From positions 2,108,001 through 2,172,000 of the forward strand of contig CP087208.1 of the NCBI GenBank assembly GCA_020912385.1: 64,000 bases of DNA. Reading direction: 5' to 3'. The position numbers and the translations under genes are program-made. This DNA is from Neofusicoccum parvum. Lineage: Eukaryota > Ascomycota > Dothideomycetes > Botryosphaeriales > Botryosphaeriaceae. This document shows positions 34,296 through 43,828 of this stretch, piece after piece; positions within the stretch are counted from its first letter, which is position 1, and every line of letters starts with the position of its first letter. Under the pieces are notes generated by a model, which saw only the letters and a program-made list of their open reading frames with translations, ran no database searches and had not been told where the DNA came from.

Positions 34296-35242
34296 TCAAG
34301 CTGGGCTCTGCAGAATAACGCTGCTGATGGTGCATGTCACGACATTGCCGCTCACGCTGGCCTTGACGCCGCTGATGGAGTACTTGGCCGCGTTGTTGTA
34401 GTTCTCGGGCGAGTTGTCGCACCAGGAGCTATCCGTGCCGGTAGCGGTCTGTCAAAATAAGTCAGTCCTTCTTGCTTATGTTCAAAGGATGGGGAATGCT
34501 TACGATCACCACGTTCTTGAACTCCAGGGCACCAAAGTCCCAGGAGACACCAGTGAGCTCTATGGCAAAGAGCACTTGGTTGAAGGATTTGGATGCTGTG
34601 AGAAAGCGATGTCAGTGCGAGTTCGTGGGGAGGATGAACTGCTGTGTGCTCCGTGTTGCCCGCCTCCATCGATGCTGCCGCCTTCATAGCGATGCCTCCA
34701 CCCTTTAATCTTCAAAGCTTTCAACCTGCATCTTTCCGGCAACATCTCCCACCTCCTAGTCTCTCCCGCAAAGAATACCACCCTCCGCGCCCAAAAAAAA
34801 AAGACGAAAAAAAAAGGAAAAACTCACCAAGCGCAAACGTATCCGTCTTGCTCGTCCCCGTACTCTCATGCACGATGGTGCTGCTCCACGCGCTTCCATC
34901 ACCCTCCAGCACGTTCTCGAACTTGACGGTCTCGCCGGCGTAGGTGTTGAAGCCGCTGCCCCACGGCAGGCTGGGGTTGGAGCAGCACCAGCCGCTGCCG
35001 AACCACCAGGTGCCGGAGCGGCCGTCCAGCACGTTCTGGTACACGCCGCTGTTGTCGGTCGGCTGCAGGCCCGGCCACAGGTAGTAGGTGCCGGCCTTGG
35101 GCAGCGTCGGGATGACCATCTCGCCGGTGAAGGAGGTGAACTTCTGCGACGACGAGGCGGTGTAGTAGCGCAGGAAGTACCAGTCGGCGGCGAGCGCGGA
35201 CTGGGCGAGCGCCAGGGGGGCGAGGAGGGTGGAGAACTTCAT
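34296..35242 (-). CDS. Small secreted protein of unknown function
   Basis: Three exons on the minus strand, 35242-34828, 34595-34504 and 34448-34296, encode 219 residues. Intron 1 (232 bp) contains the two A-runs seen on the plus strand near 34790-34820. The N-terminus MKFSTLLAPLALAQSALA is a clear signal peptide with cleavage before ADWY. The mature part is rich in Gly, Ser, Thr, Trp and Tyr with strand-like segments (YFLRYYTASS, YYLWPGLQP, WWFGSGWCC, VLFAIELTGVSWDFGALEFKNVVI) and four or more cysteines. It looks like an all-beta secreted domain, lectin- or glucanase-like in style, but I cannot assign a family. Its 3' end converges on the esterase. Confidence 0.8.
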
Positions 35243-36557
35243 GGCCGCGGTGGTTGGTTGTTGGTGGTGGTGGCTCGGGGCGTTGGATGGCGACGGTGGG
35301 TTGAGGACGGGAGACCGCGCGCCGGGTTGAGGCTCGTTGTTATATGTGGACGTCTCGTGCGGTGCGCGCACCCACCACCATCGCTGCCACACCCTTATAG
35401 CAACTCGTTTGGCTGTACCGAGCCGACCAGGCTCGGGAGGGAAGGCGCGCACGGAGGCGGCTTAATATGCCGGTGACTCGCATAACCTTAAAAACAAAGC
35501 CCACCAACCGCAACGCCTGATCGCGCTTCCCAAAGCATCGTGCGCTCCGGTGGGATGGTCGAAGTCGGTCGTCGTGGAGGGGAAAACCCCTGGCAAGGGT
35601 GGGTGCGAGAGATATGGCACGGAGTATAGCACCAGGCTCTACCTGCATGGGGAAAGGCGATGCCGCGGTCCAATAGTACCGCTTCGGGAAGGTAGGTGAA
35701 ACATTTTGATGCGCTGTTGTTTTGTAGATGGATAAGCGAGGCGAGCGAGCTCCGTTGTGGGAATGGAACGGCGGGACAAGACGAGGGACCGGGGTGGGGT
35801 GTTTCGACGGGGTAGGATCGTGTTTCAGGGCTGGAAACGCGGCTCTCTGCGGTGAGGGAGCGCCTTGTGCATTTCATAGACGTCGTATTTGCTCGGGGCG
35901 AGGTCGGCTTTGAGGGAGGGACATGCCGTGGGGAGGACTGTTGTTTCGTTTGGCCGTTCATGCAAAGAAAGGACCCCGGATCCCGGATGGTTCAATGCGA
36001 GGTCGGTCTGCATCCCAGGCGGCCGGCCCGTCGATGCGAGCGGTGCTCTGTAGCCGACAGCCAGGCGGTGTGCGCGAGAATACTGCTCCTTTTATCCACG
36101 CCGCCTGGGTGATGCTATGTCTATGCTTTTTGCGGGCAAGTGCTGCACTGCGTTTCTGCCGTCCTCTGCCGGCGATCTGGGGGAGAAACACCGAGATGAC
36201 CGGACAGGTTCAATCAAGAAAGAACAATGCAGATAGCTGGAGAAACAGACCAGAGACTGTAGAAATAGAGCCCAACGGCTCGTTTGGCGAGATTGTCTGA
36301 GCGCCGCCACTCTGCTTAAGCTCGAGAGCCAATGTTTAAGCCTTTCGCTTCCGTACCCAAGTAGCGTGTGGCGCGGAAGCCGAGGTGGGTTTGCAGATCA
36401 GTCGCCCTTACAAGGAATACGAAGCGGTTCTTCAGAGGTATAAAGTAGTGATGATTCATTTCGATCCGAAGGACATTTAAGCTTACATGAACCTCATTAC
36501 TCTCCAAATCACCTGACCCCTGGACAACCCCATCCTTCTCCCATCTATTCCAACCTC
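35243..36557. other. Intergenic region
   Basis: 1.3 kb between two minus-strand genes. The frame at 35488-35961 (minus) has no recognisable content. No gene is supported; the left end is the promoter of the secreted-protein gene. Confidence 0.5.
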
Positions 36558-36947
36558 TCAAAACGGCTCAATTCTCTCCGGGTGCGGCCAAACTGCAAGC
36601 CTCATCTCGCAGATCAGCCCGTCCCTGAGCTTGTACACGCCGAAGAACCGCAGCTTTGCGGCCTCGCCCTCACTAAGCCGGCCCAGCATGCTGTCGGCCG
36701 CGAAGTCTTTCTTCGCGACGAACTCAGCGTCGAACTCGGCCATGACATAGTCACCTTCCCTGACGACGACGCGTGGCCGTAGATGTTCCTTTGCCTCCCG
36801 GTGTCCATCGGCGAAGAACGACAGAACCGCTTGCTTGCCCTGAAAGGAGCCGTGCGCACCCTCCAGGACAATGTCGTCCGTGAGGAAAGCGCCCTTGGCC
36901 GATTCGTCGTTGAGGTTGTAGGCTTCGACGTAGTTTGCGAAATGCAT
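36558..36947 (-). CDS. NTF2-like / SnoaL-like protein
   Basis: From the ATG at 36947 the frame gives 129 residues. The pattern fits the cone-shaped NTF2-like fold: an N-terminal helix (FANYVEAYNLNDESA), FLTDDIVLEG, GKQAVLSFFADG, then three strands (VVVREGDYVMAEFDAEFVA, LRFFGVYKLRDGLICEMRL). Members include polyketide cyclases, isomerases and scavenger-like proteins of unknown role; none of the substrate residues lets me go further. In the same frame, 20 sense codons precede the ATG (ending TTQKQIKAID) and look like the start of the first helix. A spliced upstream exon is therefore possible, with an AG acceptor before them; a TGA closes the frame at about 37012. Confidence 0.7.
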   Translation of the reverse strand: MHFANYVEAYNLNDESAKGAFLTDDIVLEGAHGSFQGKQAVLSFFADGHREAKEHLRPRVVVREGDYVMAEFDAEFVAKKDFAADSMLGRLSEGEAAKLRFFGVYKLRDGLICEMRLAVWPHPERIEPF

Positions 36948-38240
36948 GTCGATGGCTTTGATTTGTTTTTGGGTAGTCGCGCTGAGATGTTGGTTTCTCT
37001 GCTTCTTTCCCCGTCACCGATGTCGGCTTGGCTGGCGTCAGTCTTGGCGGGAGTGGAGTCGATTCTTTTGAAACTCTTTCGAATTACCTGCTCAAGGTGG
37101 ATTGTTGGAGTTCTCTCTGGCGGCGAGAAGTCTCATGGACAGTGGGTAGGAGATGCCTCCGTACCTGTGCCAATCCTTCTGCTTAAACATATACGCCAGA
37201 GCCGCCGCTAAATGACGATGAGCCTCAGAACCAGCTGACGGGTGGGGAAGATAACCCTATCTGAATGAGATTGCGACGGGAATAGATGGGAGCCTATCCA
37301 ATCAGGTTTGCGGATCTCGATCGTCCTGACTAGCGAAAGCATAGAGCAGAAGTAACTTTGACGCCGGAGCCGCGCTGCAGGCCTGATTGGCGACCACAAT
37401 GCTTGATTCTGCTGGCACCTATAAAACACGTAATACCAGTTTCAGCCTCGGGTTCGGGGTTGTGTGCTGTTGTATGCCGGCTCAGTCAGACGGCAGAGAA
37501 ACAAAATGCCGTCGGGAGTTCACCCGGAGCCGCGCGGGAAAAGAGACGCTCGGTAAGCCGCCGAAGGTACTTGCCGCGCCGAAACTTGAGAAACATGTCC
37601 ACGTGTCACCGATGCCATTGGGCCACACGGACTTCCGGTCTCTAGTTGGAAGAGCGTCTGCATGAAGGACCACGGAGCGGCGATCAATGTTGGTAAAAAG
37701 GGAAACATTGGTGCATCTCACCCCAAAAAATGCTTAAACAGAGAATTTGAGCAGCGAATGAGAGCCTGGAATGGCTCTCAAGCGACTCAAGAAAAGACCT
37801 CATCAAAGAGTTTGAGGCTGGTGGGCTCCATTGGTGGAAGACAATGGGACTGTGTTCTAAGTCCGCTACTGGTTGTTTTCCCGGACTCGCTCAAGAGGCA
37901 CTGGACGACCACCGGAAACATTGGGACAGGCGGAAGAGCCCAAATTGAGGATCCGGCACGAAATATTGCAGTTACATGCAAGATGTCAGAGAAGTGAGTA
38001 CAGCCTAGCAAGATGTGCTAGGAGACCGTTCCAGATCTTGACACCGCAAGCTCGGAGAAGAACAGTCATGCAATTGTAGCATGAGCATTGAAACAGTCTG
38101 GAACCCAGGAGAGTAGCAAAGGACAGACAACACGTGGTCGACACGTGGTGGAAGGGCCAGGGATGAAAACATGATTGCGAAGAAGGTGGACAGGCGAGAT
38201 GCTGTAGAAGAATGCGAGAGGTCATCCACGATTGCAAGAC
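36948..38240. other. Intergenic region without a supported gene
   Basis: 1.3 kb. Frames on the minus strand at 37986-38237 and 38005-38229 overlap and are open in parallel; one of them continues the small frame described at 38241-38390 after its stop. Nothing else is recognisable. Confidence 0.4.
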
Positions 38241-38390
38241 CTACCTATTGCTAAGCCCCTTTGCATACACGTCATGCGGAGCGGTCCACTTGATCCACTT
38301 CAGATCGTACGATCCGGGCCTCGGCCCAGGTGCCGGAAGATCATTTGATTCCTGAGGATGGTAGGCGAGGATGTCGGTATGCACTGCCAT
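38241..38390 (-). CDS. Short protein-like open frame or exon
   Basis: ATG at 38390 opens a 49-residue frame ending at TAG 38243-38241. The product has a natural look: DILAYHPQES, then Pro/Gly-rich, then YDLKWIKWTAPHDVYAKG. The last codons overlap a possible donor (AG/GTAGGT), so it may be the first exon of a longer gene running toward 38000. The coding of WIKWTA includes a 19-bp word found again at 42643-42661. No family is recognised. Confidence 0.3.
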   Translation of the reverse strand: MAVHTDILAYHPQESNDLPAPGPRPGSYDLKWIKWTAPHDVYAKGLSNR

Positions 38391-38968
38391 ATCCAACTCC
38401 TAAAAATGTACATACATATGCAAGTGGGCACTAGCGCAGCGCCACCTCTGTTTCAAGCCGTCGAGGAATTGTGGATCGATGAAATCTTTCTATGCTCTAG
38501 AACGAAATGGTGTCATACGGTGGAGAAGGCCTGGCTCTGTGCGCTTCGTTGTCCAGCATGGGTAATACGACTGAAGTCTGCTTGAAGTCATCCCCAGCCA
38601 TTCCAGTGCTCTTCGTGGGTCGGGCTCGGTGTCATATGGCCAATTCATCCGGCCGGCTGGGAGGAATGGCCATGTGGTTCTGGAAAAGGCGGCAATGCCT
38701 TGGCATCGCCAATGGCAGGAAGGCGAGGATGCGTCGGAGGTTTTTCTGGTGGGTCCCGATGGCCTTGCATATAGCATCATGACCGCTTCGAGCCGGGTCT
38801 GCAGGAGGCAGGAGGGCAGATCTGGTCTCGACTTTTCCGGCATCTTTACCTCTGATTGGAAATACTGTGCCGTAAACGTCTCCGCACCGGGAAGAGATGC
38901 GGAGCATGGCGATGCGGATAGCATCAGTCTGGGCAAGGCAGATCAGCGCCGCCCAGGTTGGTCGAGCT
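38391..38968. other. Intergenic region or downstream exons of the next gene
   Basis: 578 bp. Minus-strand frames at 38490-38936 and 38632-38907 overlap. One could supply a second exon for the 39520 gene, but I cannot support a specific splice. Confidence 0.35.
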
Positions 38969-39520
38969 TCAGATCAACATTGGATGCAGGACGCCAATGC
39001 AGCAGAGAATGGGATGGGGAAAGTGGGAGAAGATGCATTGATAGCACCCCTGTCGGCGCGCGGGAGTGTGCTTACCCTGTTCCGCGTGTCTCTTCCGCGG
39101 GTTGGCTGGCGCCGCGCCCTGCTCAGGGCTCAGCCAGCCGCGCCGTGCCGTCTCTGACGATGCCGATGAAGCGGAGGCCGATCCGTTTAGCGCTCTGCTT
39201 TGGCCAGAGCTCAGGCGTCGCCGTCGTGAAGCTGCCGCAGGAGGGCCGGCTGACTCGGTGGGGGGCGCTCCGGGGCGGGTCGAGGTCTCGTCGCAGCCAG
39301 CGTCGCCCGACGCAAAAACGTCAGCAGGCCGCTCGCCGCGCTTGATGCGAGCAACCATGTTGTCGGAGTCCTTCATGAACTTCTCCAGGTTGTTCAGGAG
39401 GATGCTCTGCTCGAGCGGGTGGAGGTGGCCGCCAAGCCACTCCAGGTGCTCCATGGTCCGCTGCGACTGCGTGCGCGCGTCGCCGGCGACGGCGTCCGGG
39501 GGGCTCGCGGGGTCCGCCAT
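38969..39520 (-). CDS. Conserved-looking small protein of unknown function, C-terminus uncertain
   Basis: The ATG at 39520 starts a frame of 183 residues. Residues about 18-70 look like a real helical domain (HLEWLGGHLHPLEQSILLNNLEKFMKDSDNMVARIKRGERPADVF), like small scaffold or kinetochore-type subunits, but I recognise no family. A disordered Ser/Ala/Arg-rich stretch follows. At about 39076 a good donor (CAGG/GTAAGC) occurs after RKRHAEQ, and the sequence beyond it (YQCIFSHFPHPILCC...) looks non-coding. The true gene therefore probably splices there into a downstream exon that I could not place. It is divergent from ppx1 with only 216 bp between the start codons. Confidence 0.55.
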   Translation of the reverse strand: MADPASPPDAVAGDARTQSQRTMEHLEWLGGHLHPLEQSILLNNLEKFMKDSDNMVARIKRGERPADVFASGDAGCDETSTRPGAPPTESAGPPAAASRRRRLSSGQSRALNGSASASSASSETARRGWLSPEQGAAPANPRKRHAEQGKHTPARRQGCYQCIFSHFPHPILCCIGVLHPMLI

Positions 39521-39736
39521 GGTGCGGCGGCTGTGGAGAGAGATGGGAGACGGTGCAGTGGAATAGAGACAAGCGTGGCCGCGAGGCGCGAGACGAGACA
39601 CTGGAGATGGGCGCTGCCGGCAGCCGGGGCGGATCGGAGCGCGTGCCCCTCGTGACATCAGTCCCTGGCGATGGAGCGCGCAGCTTCACCACCGCGCCGC
39701 GCGACGAAGCCCATCCACCCTCCGGCTGCTGCCAGA
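39521..39736. promoter_or_regulatory. Compact divergent promoter of the unknown gene and ppx1
   Basis: 216 bp separate the two start codons. The interval is GC-rich with a TGACATCA word at 39653-39660, close to a CRE/bZIP-type site; that is only a sequence resemblance. Confidence 0.4.
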
Positions 39737-41077
39737 ATGAGCGTCTTCCCGCGCAACTCGCTCCGCAGCTTCCTCGTCCACGCGAAAAGCGCCCTGCGCA
39801 CCGCCATCGCCCGCCGCGAGCGCGTCACGCTCGTCATCGGCAACGAGTCGGCTGGTACGCGTCGGCCACCCGTTTTCGTGTGCGGCGAGCCCTGGTAACG
39901 CCTTGCAGACCTCGACTCTTTGACCTGCTCGCTTCTCTACGCCTACATCCGCAGCCAGCGACCGCCGCAGAACGCGTTCTCACCGCTCTACATTCCCGTC
40001 GTCAACATCCCGGCTGCCGACCTCCAGCTCCGACCCGAGTTCCTTGCGCTGCTGCCCCATGCCAACCTGCAGCCGCAGCACCTAATCACCCTCGACGACC
40101 TTCCGCCTCTGGACACGATCGGGAGGACGCTGCAAAGGGAAAACACAAAGTGGATTCTGGTCGACCACAATGCGTTGCAAGGCATCCTGGGCCAGGTGTA
40201 CGGGGAGCGGGTCGGCGGCACCATAGATCACCATGAGGACGAGCACAGAGTCCCAGCAGACACCGGTGACGAGCCCAGAGTGATAACAAAATCAGGCAGC
40301 TGCTCGAGCCTGGTCACGGAATTCCTCCGACCCACGTGGGACGCCTTATCGTCTGCGGCCCTGGCCTCCGGAGCCGCTCATGGGCAGGCCGACGAGACTG
40401 CCAACGATGCGGCCCAAGTCCAGCTGTGGGACGCGCAGGCCGCGCAGCTCGTGTTGGCCAGCATCCTGATAGACACCACGAATCTCACGTCCAAGGAGAA
40501 AACGACCGAGCATGACGTGGCCGCGTCCGGGTACTTGGAAGCTAAGATTATGCTGTGCGACCAGACGAACCCGGAATTCAGTAGGGACAAATTCTACGAC
40601 GAGATCAACCATGCAAAGCAGGACATCGGCCGATTGGCGCTAAACGACATCCTGCGGAAGGACTACAAGCAGTGGAACGAGGGCGGGGTCAAGCTCGGCA
40701 TTAGCTCTGTTGTCAAGCCGCTCGACTTCCTGCAAGAAAAGGCCAAACAGGAAAGGCACGGCGACTTGTCATTTCGCGACGCCCTCGGACAATTCGCCAA
40801 GCAGCGCGAGCTGGAGATGTATGCGATCATGACGGCATTCACCACCGGCGACGGCGAGTTTCGCAGGCAGCTGCTGCTCTGGGCTCTATCAGACCGTGCG
40901 GAGGCGCAGGCTCGTGCGTTCGCCGAATCTGCCACCAAAGAGCTGGACCTGCAAGAGCTTGAGGGCGACTTCCACGTCGGCGGCCGCGATCAAGGATGGA
41001 AGAAGGCCTGGCGGCAAGGGAACATCGCCGCCAGCCGCAAGCAGGTCGCGCCGATGCTGAGGGAGAAGATGAGGTGA
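39737..41077 (+). CDS. ppx1: Exopolyphosphatase, DHH family (Ppx1)
   Basis: Two exons, 39737-39854 and 39909-41077, encode 428 residues. The 54-bp intron splits GNESADLDSL, the first DHH-family motif (D40, D42). Further motifs are LVDHNAL at about 124 and GTIDHHEDE at about 142 (the DHH triad), then a Ser-rich GSCSSLVTEF and ILIDTTNLTSKE. The C-terminal part (about 270-420) is a DHHA2 domain with RHGDLSFRDALGQF. The enzyme removes terminal phosphate from inorganic polyphosphate using Mn or Mg; it works in the cytosol, mitochondria or vacuole depending on species. Length is close to that of yeast Ppx1 (397). Family also includes pyrophosphatases and prune, but the sequence order favours Ppx1. 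Confidence 0.9.
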
Positions 41078-43828
41078 CTGCATCGGCGCCCCGCCAATGA
41101 CGCGGGGCTGAAAAAAAAGGAGGCTAAGCGCCAACAACCGACTTCGGATGAGGCTCTGAGGTAAGTACCTACGGTCGTGGCGCCAGCGGAGGCAGGGTTA
41201 CATCGTCGCCTGTTCGGGTAATTGCGGAGTGGTCTAAAAGATGCTCCGCAGACACGTGTATCCGTTGACGACCTCAATCCACACTTAGCCCTAACGTTCA
41301 CCGATATACATGCGCAGCGCGAGCTTCTCGCGCGTCCGCGGCGCAGGAGTTGCCTCCTTCATTTGCAGACAATTGCATGATTCAAACACAGACATAAGCT
41401 GCTTCGCCGGCTTGAGGTGCCGTCATTGGGTGCTATTTTCGTCGGTTTCAGTGAGCAGCATCGTCGGTATCCTGTCCGCTGCCGAGTCTCTTCCAGGCCT
41501 CCAAGATCGAGATGGCCGGCTTGATGCGGAAAACCTGAATGGTTGCTCGGCAGTCTCACCACAGCACGGCGGCGTTTGCTGAAGTGCTGCCGCGTCCCCA
41601 CGGGCGGTTGTGTCTGGCTCCACCTCGATGAGCTGGTTGTAAGTCTATGGACGACGTAGCCGCGCGGCGAAGTGTCACGGATTCAGGTGATGTCGCGTGT
41701 ACTGACAGCGGAGGGGAGCCCCGCGTGAAATATAGCGGGGACTGAGGGGCCTCTGAGGACTGCCGCACCGGTTTGGGGCACCCTTGGGCTTCTGCTAAGC
41801 GCCCGGAACATTCGCAAGGCTTCGATGCTGCGTCTCAGACAGATTAGACGGCGCGGTAAAAGTCGGCGCCGAAGATGATTTTCCTTTGGGACAGCAAGAT
41901 CAGCAATCCTAATCCGCATCACGCCTGGTCGGACGTGGTTGGGTACCTATTCCAAGGCGCCGGAGCGTTGCCCAAGCAACATTGGGTACCCATGAATGTC
42001 GAACAACGACGTCGAGCCTGCACGCGGGACTCGCACTGCAGCGCCAACTGTCGTGAAGAGCAAAAGCAAACGCTAGCGGTGCGCTTGGCGTGGCGTCCTG
42101 AGGCTGGGGCGCGCAGGATGGTTCCCTGCGGCTACCTGCATGGCACAGGTTACATTTGCGCTCTCCAACCACCTCCAATAACGCGGCGCGTCACGAGAAT
42201 GGGCCGGCTGTTTGCCCTCGCCGCCGGCTGTAGCGGGCTGGCAGAACGCCGCCTATAGAGGGCGGGTGGTTAATGAATTCACTGGCCCTCATGGCCCAGT
42301 GCAGCGCGCGCACGACCTGTTGCCGGGCCTATGCTTCGTGCGCATAAAATCTGAGTCAAGGCGGCAGCCAGCCATGGCACGACAGCGCTCGCATGCGACT
42401 ACGCGCATGCTGAAGAACAGGGCGGCTTCTCCACGGTTCAACGGTTCGCGCGGCGCTGGGCATCCCTACGGATCATCCAGCGCGAGCTCGAGGCCGGCGG
42501 AGCGCGGCGGGCAGCATTGGCCGGCAGCCATTGGAGAGGAGGCGTTCTCCAGGACCGGGCGGGCAGGGCCTGCAGAAGGCGAGAAGCGAGCAGCGCGACG
42601 GCCAACATGCATTGACAGCGCATCAGGGCTCCGTGCAGCAGGGCGGTCCACTTGATCCACTGATTGACCGCAACGTCGATGGCAGAGCACGCTTCCTCGC
42701 GACAGGCAGGAGAGGCGCCGCTGCTGGAGCTGGCGCTGGCGCTGGCGCTGGCGCTGGCGCGCGCGGACCAGGTCGCTGCGGCGGGCGCGGCCGCAGATGC
42801 GGTCAGTCTTGCGCGCGGGCAGCGGGCAGCGGGCAGGCCGGGCACTGGGCAGCGGATGCGCTGTTCGCGCGGCCGTTGGACTACGCTGCGCGCAGGCTGG
42901 CGGCCCAGCCGTCGCCGCGCTGCCGTCTGGCCGCCGGCGCGCGGGTTTGGGGCGGGCGCGAGTGGGCAGGACGCTGGCGCGCCGGGCGCATCGTGACTTT
43001 CTGGTCGGGGCATGCACGAAGCTGAAAAGAGGCAGCGCGTCAGGTGGCCGCCGCGCATCCTGGCAGCGCGCGGCGGGCGGCGGGCGCTGATTGGGCTCGC
43101 GGGCGCAGGCGATGAGCTGGCGGGCCTGCGACGCTGAGGGCCGGCCGGGTTCATCGATGGAGGACGGGCTGCACGTTCGGGCAGTCGCCACTGGCTGAGG
43201 TGTCGACGGCCAATGTGCGCGCCCGCAACGCGCGAAATAACTGTCGCCGCTCCTGCTTCTGCCGGCCTGTCCAGCGCTGAGCACCCCGCCCGAGTCCAAT
43301 CACCGCGCCGCCTGGGCGCCCCTGAGAGTGCGCCGCCCGTATCGATAACGAGCAGCATCACCGCTCCAGCTGCCACTTCACTCGCGCTAGACGCTCCATG
43401 CAGCGCGCCCGGAGGCTGCCAGTGCCCGTCCAGTGCCGTCCAGTGCCCGTTTCCCCCAGAGCTCCTCCACCACCAAGCCCGGCCTCGAGCGCGCCGCACG
43501 TCTCGAGCCTCGACTTGCGCGCCTCCCCATGGCGCGATGATCAGACGCAACCAGCTCTCCTCCTCGCCGCCGGCGCCGGCCCATTCGTCTCCGCGTACGT
43601 TCCTGCGCCGCCTCCCCCGGCTGCCCGTAGCGTCGAGCTCTGGCCTCAGCATGATGTGCTGGCACCCGCTGACAGGAAGCCTATACAGCCGTGTCACCTA
43701 CCGTCACGCAGGTCTCTTCTAGGAGCCCTACGCCGTCGCCTCCCGAAATCCATGACCCTCCCCGCGACGCCGCGCGCCGGTCTCCCAGCCCGCACAGGTC
43801 GTCCACCCCGTCCGACCACGCCTCGAAG
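41078..43828. other. GC-rich gene-poor interval
   Basis: 2.75 kb with no supported gene. From about 42400 to 43700 the DNA is very GC-rich and carries overlapping frames on both strands, including 419 codons at 42438-43697 (minus). Their products are Arg/Ala/Pro-rich without domains. The last 138 bp before 43829 continue the next gene's frame without an ATG and may be coding. Confidence 0.45.
42731..42760 (+). repeat. Hexanucleotide microsatellite (TGGCGC)5
   Basis: Five perfect TGGCGC units, flanked by related GCTGGAGC sequence. It accounts for the repetitive Ala/Gly and Arg/Gln runs in the overlapping frames here. Confidence 0.95.

Noticed and set aside
42438..43697. 419-codon minus-strand frame
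   Set aside because: Low-complexity Arg/Ala/Pro product, overlapped by other long frames on both strands and by a microsatellite; no domain.
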